From contig JAUSJM010000011.1 in NCBI GenBank assembly GCA_030647265.1, positions 1-44,170 of the forward strand: 44,170 nucleotides of DNA, in the 5' to 3' direction. Origin of the DNA: a bacterium. Its GTDB lineage: Bacteria; Patescibacteriota; Microgenomatia; Daviesbacterales; UBA10151. The notes under the pieces were generated by a model. It was not told where the DNA came from. It made no database searches and saw only the letters and a list, made by a program, of their open reading frames with translations. Of the stretch, positions 32,168 through 39,960 are shown piece by piece (position 1 is the first letter of the stretch; each line of letters begins with the position of its first letter). The position numbers and the translations under genes are program-made.

Positions 32168-34283
32168 GATATTCACTCCATTTCTTTTTAAAGATGTAGC
32201 CTGTTAAGAGGAGAGGCAGAAGAAGCAGTCCCCAAGCCAGATTCACAGCCACTTTCTTTTTACCTAATGTAGCATTTTGAGAATTATTGGTACTTTGATC
32301 GGCAAAGATTTTCACTCCTGCTACCTGCGTTTGTACCGGTTCAAACGGTTGATTGGTGCTTTGAAAAACAGTATTCAAAGCCAAGATGGGTAAAGTTGCT
32401 TGAATATCAGTATTTTCGGCAGTTGTATTCGTGGCGGATGTTTGGCTGGCCATGGCAGCAGTTGAGTCTATAGAGCTGCCTTGAGGGTTTGCTGCCGTTT
32501 CCTGGCTCATCTTTTTCTGCCCGGGGCCGACAAAGTCCCCGATCCACTTGCCAAAGACGTTGATAGTCACCACCGTGAGTTTGCCGCTACCCACAATGTT
32601 ATTGTTGATAAAGTTAACTAAGTTTGCTACCACGTTGGCATCTCCGGTGTTAATGGTGGAATTACCTCCGGTGTTAGAGGAAGCGCTGTTTCCTCCGCTG
32701 TTGGCAAAAAGATTGATGTTATTTAAAATTTTGGCAACATTATTTTGTATGGTGGTGTTGCTGCTTGATTGATCAATGGTGGCTGAGTTTTGGGAATCTG
32801 TTCCATTGCCGATATTTTGGGCGGTGATGTCACCGTTTGCATTGACAGTAAACTCCGTGCCTTCTGATCCAGCCATATTGCTTCCATCCGGAGCACCTAA
32901 TATTTTTCCCGTCCACTCCCCTGCTTCATTTACTAAAACCAGCCACCAATAACCGCTGTCTATGTTGGAGTTAACAACATTTAAAACCTGAGCGGTAATA
33001 TTAGCATCGCCTGTCGTGATAGTGCTGTCCCCACCGGTATTTTTACTTGCTAGGTTGTCCCCGGTTGTAGCCTGCAAGTTCAAGTTATTGACGATTTGGG
33101 CATCGTTTGTCTGGTAAGTAGTGTCGGTCAGAGTTTGATCCAGTGAAGCACTGTTGGTGGAGTCAGAACCGTTTCCTGTATTGGAGGCTGTCAAACTGCT
33201 GGTTCCGTAGATATCCGGCAAGATGATATCTCCTATGAGGTCTCCAAAGATATTGACTACCCCGATTAAAACATCCCCGCTTAAGTTGTTGTTGAGAAAA
33301 CTCATCACGTTGGCTGAGGTGTTGGCATCTCCGGTTTGAATAGTAGTATCCCCCACGTTTTTGAGAGCGGTGTTATCTCCCGAGTTTGAGCCAAGCAAGA
33401 GATTGTTTTCTAAGGTGGCATCATTATTTTGGAAGGTGGTGCTGGCAGTGTCTTGTGTTAAATCAGTACTGTTGGTTGAGTCAGAACCGTTTCCCGAGTT
33501 TTCCACCAAAGCGTTGGAAAAGATATCACATCCGGAAATGCAGTTACCGGCAAAGTCTAATAATAAATCACCGTTTTGGTCGTCAACGACGTTAAATTCG
33601 GAGACTGCTACTCCTGCCAAGTTGGAGTTTAGATCAGTGACAACTGTTCCCGAAGTGTCAGAATCACCGGTGGAAATAATAGTGTCCCCCACATTTTCAG
33701 AGGCGGTAGAGCTGCCGCTGTCGCTTTGTAATTCAAGGTTGTTAGTAACTGTCGCACTATTTTCCTGAATAGTATTAAGGCTGGAATCACTACTCACGCT
33801 GGCTGAGTTGTCTGAATCCATACCATTTCCAGAATTGGTGACGTTTGTTCCTTCTGAGGTTTCGGAAGGAGAGGTTTCTGCTAAGTTGGTGTTGGCAAAG
33901 GTAGAGATATTGCCGTCAGTCAAAGCATCTCCGGTGTTCAAAGTAGTATCTCCCACATTACCGCTGGCCTGTGGACCGGTGAGAGAGCTGTTATCAGTGG
34001 TAGAATTTTCCTCTGGTGATTGAGTAGTACTTGGGGAAGGGTCATCAGAGGTTTGGTTGTTGGTTGATTCTTCAGGTTTAGGTGTAGGAGTGGGAGTAGT
34101 AGTTTCTTCCAGGGTGGGGGTAGTGGGTTCCGGAGGTGGTGTGGGAGATTGAACTGTCTCGGTAGTAGGCTCGGGTGGAGGTGTAGGAGCGGTAGGTGCA
34201 TCCAGAGCCCAAACCCTTCCCGGCACCACCATCATTAATAATATGGTTATAATGCTTATTATTCTTTTAAATTTTGTTATCAT
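32160..34283 (-). CDS. Repeat surface protein B with Pro/Thr stalk and membrane anchor
   Basis: 707 residues. Signal peptide (ISIITILLMMVVPGRVWA), a stalk of about 90 residues rich in Pro, Thr, Glu and Ser, one partial and four full repeat units (each with GNG-x-DS-x-NS, Q-x-N-x-A, TG-x-N-x-AS-x-N-x-G, INTGDAN), hydrophobic linkers between units (for example VLIGVVNIFGDLIGDIILP), a Ser/Thr/Ala-rich spacer, then a C-terminal helix (VNLAWGLLLLPLLLTGYIF) and basic end. No LPxTG-like motif is visible before the helix, so it is probably a plain membrane anchor. No clear SD. Middle gene of the three. Confidence 0.72.
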   Translation of the reverse strand: MITKFKRIISIITILLMMVVPGRVWALDAPTAPTPPPEPTTETVQSPTPPPEPTTPTLEETTTPTPTPKPEESTNNQTSDDPSPSTTQSPEENSTTDNSSLTGPQASGNVGDTTLNTGDALTDGNISTFANTNLAETSPSETSEGTNVTNSGNGMDSDNSASVSSDSSLNTIQENSATVTNNLELQSDSGSSTASENVGDTIISTGDSDTSGTVVTDLNSNLAGVAVSEFNVVDDQNGDLLLDFAGNCISGCDIFSNALVENSGNGSDSTNSTDLTQDTASTTFQNNDATLENNLLLGSNSGDNTALKNVGDTTIQTGDANTSANVMSFLNNNLSGDVLIGVVNIFGDLIGDIILPDIYGTSSLTASNTGNGSDSTNSASLDQTLTDTTYQTNDAQIVNNLNLQATTGDNLASKNTGGDSTITTGDANITAQVLNVVNSNIDSGYWWLVLVNEAGEWTGKILGAPDGSNMAGSEGTEFTVNANGDITAQNIGNGTDSQNSATIDQSSSNTTIQNNVAKILNNINLFANSGGNSASSNTGGNSTINTGDANVVANLVNFINNNIVGSGKLTVVTINVFGKWIGDFVGPGQKKMSQETAANPQGSSIDSTAAMASQTSATNTTAENTDIQATLPILALNTVFQSTNQPFEPVQTQVAGVKIFADQSTNNSQNATLGKKKVAVNLAWGLLLLPLLLTGYIFKKKWSEYHA

Positions 34284-34302
34284 TTCTTTTCTTTCGGGGT
34301 TT

Positions 34303-34341
34303 GTAGGGTGCTCTTTTGAAGTGCTTATAAGCGCACCCTAC
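34303..34341. repeat. GTAGGGTGC palindrome between repeat-protein genes
   Basis: GTAGGGTGC (34303-34311) and GCACCCTAC (34333-34341), perfect 9-bp arms around a spacer containing GCTTATAAGC. MITE- or REP-like; short relative at 25325. Confidence 0.65.
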
Positions 34342-34361
34342 TCTCCCTAAATTACTTTTCC

Positions 34362-35660
34362 CTAGACCGTCAGGTTAGAAAGCATGCCTAAAAGATCGTT
34401 AAGATCAAAGCTGAAATCGAAACTAAAGTCGATTCCCTCAGGCAGCTCTAATGATTGGTCTTGTCCAAGGATATTAAGGTTGGCAGAATTACTGACATCC
34501 GTATTGGACTCAGCGTCTCCTGTTTTAACCTCTGTTGGATCACCGCCGCTGACCGGTCCGGTGTTATCCTCAGCCTCGTTGTCTCCGCTATCGGCTTTGG
34601 CATAGAGATCGTTATCAATGCCGCATTTTCCGTGTCCGTCAATGACAGAAAGGATTGTTTCGTGTCCGTGTTCGGCACAGTTATTCTGGAAAACTTCCAG
34701 ATTGTTATCGATCTCGGCCTTAATACTGTTATCTGAATCCGAACCGTTACCGAGGATTTTGGCGACAACATCAAATAAACAACAGTCGACATTGGCCCAA
34801 TTAAAATTGGCCGCGTTGTCAACAGTTACATCGGTTGAGGCATCTCCGGTGTCAATTAAGACATCTCCTCCGGTGTTATCCTCAGCTTCATTTTTCCCGG
34901 TATTAGCCTTAGCATAGACATCATTATTGATATCAGCGTTGTTGTTCTGAACCAAAGTTATTGATTTATCCAAATCTAGATCAATACTGTTATCAGAATC
35001 AGATCCGTTTCCGGAAATTCTTAAGCTCACTCCACCGTTGTTATTGCCTCCATTACCAATACTGGCCACGTTAGCGTTAGCTTTGTTGGTAATATCTACT
35101 GTTGTGTCAGCATCGCCTGTGCGGATGGTTACATCTCCTCCGGTGTCATCCTCAGCTTCATTTTTCCCGGTATTAGCCTTTGCATAGACATCATTATTGA
35201 TATCAGCGTTGTTGTTCTGGAAAAGTTCGGTCTCGTGATTTAAATCCAGGTCAACATCGTTATCAGAATCAGATCCGTTACCAGAAATGGTCACGGAGGT
35301 GTCTCCGACGCAGGTGCCGCAGTTTTGTAAATCAGCGACATTGGCGTTAGCCTGATTGCTGATATCAACATTGGTTGTTGCGTCCCCAGTATCTACAGTT
35401 ACGTCTCCTCCTGTATTATCGTTGGCGTCATTTCCTCCCGTGTTAGCCTTTGCATAGACATCATTGGTGATGTCAGCATTATTTTCCTGAACCACAGTCG
35501 TCGTTTGGCTGGTGGTCACATTCAGAGTGTTGTCTGAATCAGAACCGTTACCACTTATATCCAAAGTTGTCGTCTGGGCAAAGGCAGAGGTAGCAAAGGC
35601 GTAGAAAAGAAGTGAAGCGGTGGCAAATGCTGAAGTTACTGCTCTTTTCGTTATTCTCAT
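34362..35660 (-). CDS. Repeat surface protein A, four units of about 90 residues
   Basis: 432 residues. Signal peptide ending FATSAFA, then four tandem units starting near residues 36, 126, 216 and 303; the first two are each exactly 90 residues. Consensus: SGNGSDSDN, alternating polar/hydrophobic strand, Q-x-NNADI-x-NDVYAKANTG-x-N-x-A-x-DNTGGDV-x-I-x-TGDA, then a strand and N-x-AN-x-N-x-A. Linkers carry Cys pairs (NCGTC, DCCLF). Very acidic, Asn/Asp/Gly-rich, no membrane anchor; the end is FSFDFSFDLNDLLGML. Strong SD (GGGGAGGTGA). I infer a secreted beta-solenoid or fibre subunit. Confidence 0.72.
   Translation of the reverse strand: MRITKRAVTSAFATASLLFYAFATSAFAQTTTLDISGNGSDSDNTLNVTTSQTTTVVQENNADITNDVYAKANTGGNDANDNTGGDVTVDTGDATTNVDISNQANANVADLQNCGTCVGDTSVTISGNGSDSDNDVDLDLNHETELFQNNNADINNDVYAKANTGKNEAEDDTGGDVTIRTGDADTTVDITNKANANVASIGNGGNNNGGVSLRISGNGSDSDNSIDLDLDKSITLVQNNNADINNDVYAKANTGKNEAEDNTGGDVLIDTGDASTDVTVDNAANFNWANVDCCLFDVVAKILGNGSDSDNSIKAEIDNNLEVFQNNCAEHGHETILSVIDGHGKCGIDNDLYAKADSGDNEAEDNTGPVSGGDPTEVKTGDAESNTDVSNSANLNILGQDQSLELPEGIDFSFDFSFDLNDLLGMLSNLTV
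34861..35219. repeat. Tandem 270-bp repeat within protein A gene
   Basis: An 89-bp block at 34861-34949 recurs at 35131-35219 with two mismatches, exactly 270 bp (90 codons) apart. The rest of the unit has diverged more, so this block was copied or converted recently. Confidence 0.8.
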
Positions 35661-35901
35661 TTATCTTTCACCTCCCCTCTTCTGAAGTTTCAGACCTCTT
35701 TTTATCGAGGGCACTTCTAAAAGCTATCTTATAGATAACTAATTAAAAACCTATAAAGAAAAAGTAAGAGATTAGTAATAGTTCACCCTATAGAAGATAA
35801 TATGTGTCATGTATTTACTGTAAGGAAGTGAAATATCAGGTTTAAGTTAATCTTAAAGTGGACTATTTACAAATCTGAGGAGGCTTGTAATACGTAAGTT
35901 T

Positions 35902-36507
35902 TTAGAAATTTAAGTCAAATACCTGTTTTTCCCCGTTAATTTCACCTACCTGAACCTTTAGATTTGTGTCACTATCATTGATAGGGAATCCCAGTCGGGT
36001 ATATTTGGTGGAGATGGCTTGTACTTCAACCGGATCGTTGTGGATGTCCGGAGCCAGCCATTCAGAGCCGTTATTAATAGAAAGCCTGACAAAATCCCGG
36101 GTCTTTAGTTCTACTCCACTATTAGAATTGTTGCTCAGTTTTAAGTTAAGAATAAGAAAAGTTCTTTCTCCGACAGAAGTTGCCTTCTGTCCTTTCACAA
36201 TGATCTCATCCCTTTTTTCAGCGCTTTCCATTAAATACTTAATCTCTCCTATCTGTTTACCACTATCGTCTTTCACCGGAAAACTGAACTCTTTACTTAG
36301 GGAAAGGGTTGCCTTGGCAGGCTGGATTTGCACTTTTTGGCTGCTATCAGAGGTAACAGATGCTGTTCTGGTTTTTGATAAAACTGTTAAAACTACTCCG
36401 GCAAATAGCAGAATTACTATAACCGCGAGTAATTTTTTCTCACTAACCCTATTTCCTAAAGAAAGCCTATTTAAAAAATTTAAGTTTACAGGTCTGCTAA
36501 TTAACAT
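35902..36507 (-). CDS. Anchored beta-sandwich protein, unknown function
   Basis: 201 residues: a basic N-terminus, one transmembrane helix (LLAVIVILLFAGVVLTVL), a short linker, then a beta-rich extracellular domain with GERTFLILNLKLSNNSNSG, DFVRLSINNGSEW and TRLGFPINDSD. The arrangement resembles DUF4352-type immunoglobulin-like secreted domains. The start overlaps the end of the upstream gene by 11 nt, so the two form an operon upstream of the repeat-protein cluster. Confidence 0.6.
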   Translation of the reverse strand: MLISRPVNLNFLNRLSLGNRVSEKKLLAVIVILLFAGVVLTVLSKTRTASVTSDSSQKVQIQPAKATLSLSKEFSFPVKDDSGKQIGEIKYLMESAEKRDEIIVKGQKATSVGERTFLILNLKLSNNSNSGVELKTRDFVRLSINNGSEWLAPDIHNDPVEVQAISTKYTRLGFPINDSDTNLKVQVGEINGEKQVFDLNF

Positions 36508-36931
36508 TTAAAACTATCTTTGCCTCCTTCGAGCTGCTTTTTTTACTGATTTCCACCTCGATCTCTTTTTGACCGTCGCTCCCTACTAATTTATTTAATA
36601 CGTTGCCATTAGTGTTAGTTTGCACGAATGAGGTGGTGCTCATGCCAAGACTTTTAATCTTTTCTCTATACCAGTTAGTGATAGCAGTAGTATCGTCTGA
36701 ACTTTTAAAGGAGCTAAAATCTGGGGTCGGAGTAGCATGGGGATAGACAAAATCAGAGGAATAATTCCCCTGGGGCGGGGAAAACTTCCGGTTATTAGAA
36801 GAAGTTGGTGTGGGAGTAGGGGTATTTTGGGAATCAGTATTTTTCAGTTGATTGGAGGCCTGAAGGGCATAGAAAGTTGAGAGTAAAACCAGGGTGATGG
36901 TAAACACTAAAATCAAATTAAGGTGTGGCAT
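36497..36931 (-). CDS. Anchored exported protein, unknown function
   Basis: 144 residues from ATG 36931: a hydrophobic N-terminal helix (NLILVFTITLVLLSTFYAL), a Thr/Pro/Ser-rich linker with TPTPTPTSS, then a small domain with DDTTAITNWYREKIKSLGMSTTSF, a pattern seen in proteins annotated only as hypothetical. A TTG 11 codons earlier is possible but lies in the promoter-like stretch TTGTTT-16-TACTAT. Translationally coupled to the next gene. Confidence 0.55.
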   Translation of the reverse strand: MPHLNLILVFTITLVLLSTFYALQASNQLKNTDSQNTPTPTPTSSNNRKFSPPQGNYSSDFVYPHATPTPDFSSFKSSDDTTAITNWYREKIKSLGMSTTSFVQTNTNGNVLNKLVGSDGQKEIEVEISKKSSSKEAKIVLNVN

Positions 36932-37005
36932 ACAAGATAAGACATCCCTATAGTAGATACTCAAGGTAAGGAAACAATTATTAAAAAGGTAAGAACTTTG
37001 TGAGA

Positions 37006-37581
37006 TTAGTGGGAAATATAGCTGTTACCTTTAATATAGAAACGTAAGGGTAGGTCTTGGGCCTGGGAGATACCAATTCTGGGAGCAGTAATAATTTCTA
37101 TTTTCTCATTATCTATGCCCGCAGTAAATATTTGCAGAGGACCGGAAGTCAGATCTGATCCATTTAAATCCGGAGTAATTCCCATGGCTTGGACCAGTTT
37201 AGCAGGACCTGAACAAAGCTGGTAGACATTCACTGTTTTTCTTCTTTGCTTTATCAGTTCTAAACCTTCGAGAGGTTCCAGAGCCCTGATAAGTGCTGCC
37301 TCTCCTACCCCATTCTTACCTGTTACCACATTAAAGCAATAATGCATGCCATAGGTAAAATAGATGTAAGCATGACCGGGCGGCCCGAACATCACGGCAT
37401 TTCTCCTGGTTTTCCCCCGGTAAGCATGGGAAGCCGGATCATCTTTCCCTAAATAGGCTTCGGTTTCCACAATTCTTCCGACGGTCTTCCCTTCAGGAGA
37501 TTGGTGGACCAGATATGATCCTAACAATTTCCGAGCTACTATCACCGCGTTTTGTCGGTAAAAATCTCTTTTGAAAATCAT
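37006..37581 (-). CDS. 3-methyladenine DNA glycosylase (AAG/MPG family)
   Basis: 191 residues, family-typical length. Removes alkylated bases in base-excision repair. Signature segments: [38 protein letters not shown] (in pieces; carries the catalytic Glu), [33 protein letters not shown] and [14 protein letters not shown]. Cytoplasmic. TATAAT lies 17 nt before the ATG. Divergent from the Crp/Fnr-type regulator, with a repeat-rich region between. Confidence 0.93.
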   Translation of the reverse strand: MIFKRDFYRQNAVIVARKLLGSYLVHQSPEGKTVGRIVETEAYLGKDDPASHAYRGKTRRNAVMFGPPGHAYIYFTYGMHYCFNVVTGKNGVGEAALIRALEPLEGLELIKQRRKTVNVYQLCSGPAKLVQAMGITPDLNGSDLTSGPLQIFTAGIDNEKIEIITAPRIGISQAQDLPLRFYIKGNSYISH

Positions 37582-37652
37582 CTTTAGTTGTAATCCAGAT
37601 TATATCTCGATTCTTACTATATCTTTATGTATTTTTTATGGGTGGACTTTAT

Positions 37653-37724
37653 AATTTTTTTAATTCTTATAAATTAAGAAACATGTTTTTTAAGAAAATT
37701 ACACCAAATTTTTTTAATTCTTAT
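37653..37724 (+). promoter_or_regulatory. Repeated operator-like region before Crp/Fnr gene
   Basis: AATTTTTTTAATTCTTAT occurs identically at 37653-37670 and 37707-37724, the second copy reaching the start codon. Next to the first copy TTCTTA-taaat-TAAGAA (37665-37681) forms an inverted repeat of the size expected for a dimeric regulator. Autoregulation is an inference. Confidence 0.5.
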
Positions 37725-38400
37725 GACTGCTTTACAAACATTAGATAATTTTTTCATGCAATATAAGCCTCTCTGTTTCCGTAAAAGGGATATTGTCCTG
37801 CATGCAGACGACGGCATAAGCGACATATTTTATATTAAAAACGGCTATGTCCGGGTCTACCGTATTTCGGAACTTGGGGAAGAACTAACCTTGAGTATCT
37901 TAAAACCCGGTGATCTTTTTCCCATGCTTTGGGAAGTCAAGGATGCCCCTAATCCTTATTATATGGAAGCTATCACCGACCTGGAAGTTTGGCGTTTCCC
38001 CCGCGATCAATTTTTAAGCTTCGTTAAGGACCGCCCAGATCTTTTTTACGATTTAACCAGCAATCTGATGGTACGTTTTGGGGGAATGTTAAACCGCATG
38101 GAATATTTAATAACCAGCAGGGCTTACAACAAAGTGGCAGCTACCCTTTTTACTTGTGCTAAAAGGTTTGGCGTCAAGCAAAAGGACGAAGTAATAGTTG
38201 ATGTACCATTAACCCACAAAGATATTGCTACTTTGGTGGGCATTACCAGGGAAACAACCTGTTTGGAAATGAAAAAACTAGAACGTAAGGGCTTAATTTC
38301 TCATCTCGGACGTTTACTGGTAATTAAGGATATGAAAAGACTGGAGGCAGAGTCGCAGTTAAATAACGAATTCGAAGAGCCACTATATTATTCCTTATAA
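37723..38400 (+). CDS. Crp/Fnr-family transcription regulator
   Basis: 225 residues. N-terminal cyclic-nucleotide-binding-type beta-barrel (ISDIFYIKNGYVRVYRI, LSILKPGDLFPM), dimerisation helix (around 110-140) and C-terminal winged helix with VPLTHKDIATLVGITRETTCLEMKKLERKGLI. The Arg of the cAMP pocket is not evident and no Fnr-type N-terminal Cys cluster is present, so the ligand is unknown. ATG lies at the end of an A/T-rich direct repeat and there is no SD. Confidence 0.88.
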   Translation: MTALQTLDNFFMQYKPLCFRKRDIVLHADDGISDIFYIKNGYVRVYRISELGEELTLSILKPGDLFPMLWEVKDAPNPYYMEAITDLEVWRFPRDQFLSFVKDRPDLFYDLTSNLMVRFGGMLNRMEYLITSRAYNKVAATLFTCAKRFGVKQKDEVIVDVPLTHKDIATLVGITRETTCLEMKKLERKGLISHLGRLLVIKDMKRLEAESQLNNEFEEPLYYSL

Positions 38401-38485
38401 CCGCTTCCCCTTAAGTTCTCAATTTTATCCCGCTTTTTACTAAAAGCTTTACTTTTTGTAAAAGTTTGGATAAGATTTATTTAGA

Positions 38486-38537
38486 AAGGAGGTGAAAGAG
38501 TACAGATTGGTACCCACGTTCATGTAACTGAACGTGG
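38486..38537 (+). promoter_or_regulatory. SD and start-codon hairpin of the RRM gene
   Basis: SD AAGGAGG (38486-38492) stands about 41 nt upstream of the first usable in-frame start. Between them CCACGTTCA (38514-38522) and TGAACGTGG (38529-38537) form a perfect 9-bp hairpin whose 3' arm contains the GTG start 38534-38536. The loop contains ATG-TAA, a start directly followed by a stop. Confidence 0.65.
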
Positions 38538-38803
38538 TTAATAAATTGAAGAAGTTATACATTGGTAATCTTCCCTGGTCAGTAGATAATACAAAGCTTG
38601 CTGAACTTTTCCAGAAATATCCTTCCGTAACCTCAGCTAATGTCATTATGGACCGTCAAACAAACCGCAGTCGCGGTTTCGGATTTGTCGAGTTTTCTGA
38701 TGACGCTGAAGCGATGAAAGCGGTAGAAGAGATGAACGAAACCGATATTGAAGGACGAAAGTTAGTGGTTAACGAAGCAAGGCCTTTACAAGATAACCGT
38801 TAA
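38534..38803 (+). CDS. RRM-type RNA-binding protein
   Basis: 89 residues, a single RNA recognition motif: RNP2 KLYIGNLPW and RNP1 RGFGFVEF, with the aromatic residues for RNA stacking. This is the bacterial glycine-tail-less Rbp type, in other bacteria often cold-inducible. GTG 38534 is the first in-frame start after a TAA at 38525; TTG 38546 is an alternative giving LKKLYIGN. Both lie beyond the SD-start hairpin, suggesting translation control. Confidence 0.9.
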   Translation: MVNKLKKLYIGNLPWSVDNTKLAELFQKYPSVTSANVIMDRQTNRSRGFGFVEFSDDAEAMKAVEEMNETDIEGRKLVVNEARPLQDNR

Positions 38804-38822
38804 ACCCTTTTCCCAGCTGATT

Positions 38823-39740
38823 TTAAAGAAGCTCGGTAAATGTTTTCATATCTATTAAACCGTTAATACGGAGACGGGGCATGTTGTAAATTATACCTTC
38901 CGACTGAATGTTTCCTCTCCAAGTTCCGGCAGAACCTAAGTATCCTGCTTCTCCGGCCAAATTAATAACTTCCTGATTAACCGAGCCGTAAGGATAAGCC
39001 ATGAAATTTATGGGAACACCAAGTTTCTCCTGAAGAATTTTTTTACTTTCCGTCATCTCATACAAAGCTTCCTGCCGGGAAAGGGCAGTCAGCTGGTAAT
39101 GATGGACGGAATGAGCTGCAAAGTGAATTAAACCTGATTCCTGCATCTGTTTTATCTGGTCCCAGTGCAGATAATAACCTTGATCCATCAGTCCGGTGGG
39201 GATAAAAACTGTTGCCTGGAAGTGGTATTTTTGCAGTATAGGATAGGCGTTAATGAAAAAATCAATGTAACCGTCGTCAAAGGTTAGGATGATCGGTTTT
39301 GAGGGCAGCGTGACCTGTTTTTTTAAGGCAGCATACAAAGTGTCCAAGGTAATAGTGACATATCCGTTTTGGGAAAGGTATTGCAGCTGCTCCTCAAATT
39401 TATCAGGGGGAGTAGCCAGGCTATCACGCTGACGGTCCTCAGGATTGGGGTTGTTACTGATGTAATGGTACATTAGGATGGGTACCTTCAGCTGGTTTCC
39501 CATGGTTTGGGGAACATAAATTGAAGAGCTAACTTTAGGAGTGGGTGTAAGAATTTTTTGGGGCTTTGGTTTTAGAAGTTGAGGAATAATTTCTGCCTTT
39601 GAGATGGAAGTGGATGAGGGAGAAAAATAGATGGAATGGACAGTTACACTAAGTATGATAACAGCCAGGCCTATTAAAGCTCCGGAAATTAAAGAGGCAG
39701 GCAGCAGGCGAAAATCTTTATATTTTCTTTTTTTCTTCAC
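38823..39740 (-). CDS. Polysaccharide deacetylase, membrane anchored
   Basis: 305 residues. Basic N-terminus and one transmembrane helix (LISGALIGLAVIILSVTV), a Pro/Thr linker, then a CE4 NodB-type domain: ILMYHYIS, ILTFDDGYIDFF (metal-binding Asp pair), FAAHSVHHYQLT (His ligands) and MAYPYGSVN. Removes N-acetyl groups from surface glycan or peptidoglycan outside the cell. GTG start lies 6 nt after an extended -10 (TGT-TAAAAT). Confidence 0.9.
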   Translation of the reverse strand: MKKKRKYKDFRLLPASLISGALIGLAVIILSVTVHSIYFSPSSTSISKAEIIPQLLKPKPQKILTPTPKVSSSIYVPQTMGNQLKVPILMYHYISNNPNPEDRQRDSLATPPDKFEEQLQYLSQNGYVTITLDTLYAALKKQVTLPSKPIILTFDDGYIDFFINAYPILQKYHFQATVFIPTGLMDQGYYLHWDQIKQMQESGLIHFAAHSVHHYQLTALSRQEALYEMTESKKILQEKLGVPINFMAYPYGSVNQEVINLAGEAGYLGSAGTWRGNIQSEGIIYNMPRLRINGLIDMKTFTELL

Positions 39741-39802
39741 TTTGATATTTTAACAGCACCGATAAATTTGGTACAATACTTGAGTCTTAGATAAGCTTGT
39801 TT

Positions 39803-39883
39803 GCCGCGGTGGTGGAATGGTATACACGTTGGACTTAAAATCCAATGGCGCAAGCTTTGTGGGTTCGACTCCCACCCGCGGCA
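39803..39883 (+). tRNA. tRNA-Leu(TAA)
   Basis: GCCGCGG/CCGCGGC acceptor, anticodon loop CTTAAAA between TTGGA and TCCAA, variable arm, T-loop TTCGACT, A73, CCA not encoded. Confidence 0.95.
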
Positions 39884-39888
39884 CATTT

Positions 39889-39960
39889 CGGGGACTAGTT
39901 CACCGGTAGAACGCCTGTTTTGGGAACAGGAGGCACAGGGTTCAACTCCCTGGTCCCCGA
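39889..39960 (+). tRNA. tRNA-Pro(TGG), integration site
   Basis: CGGGGAC/GTCCCCG acceptor, anticodon loop TTTGGGA between CCTGT and ACAGG, T-loop TTCAACT, A73. The convergent recombinase gene ends inside its 3' part, the usual position of an attachment site. Confidence 0.94.

Noticed and set aside
31128-34736. Several long plus-strand ORFs opposite the repeat-protein genes
   Set aside because: They arise from the periodic Asn/Asp/Thr-rich codon pattern of the minus-strand genes, have no promoter or SD, and their products lack signal peptides or domains.
31028-35660. CRISPR-like appearance of the regular repeats
   Set aside because: The repeats are in-frame protein repeats with a 90-codon period, not short identical repeats with unique spacers.
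35966-36511. 181-codon plus-strand ORF opposite the anchored protein at 35902-36507
   Set aside because: The minus-strand frame has a transmembrane anchor, a beta domain and operon coupling; the plus-strand frame has none and no start signals.
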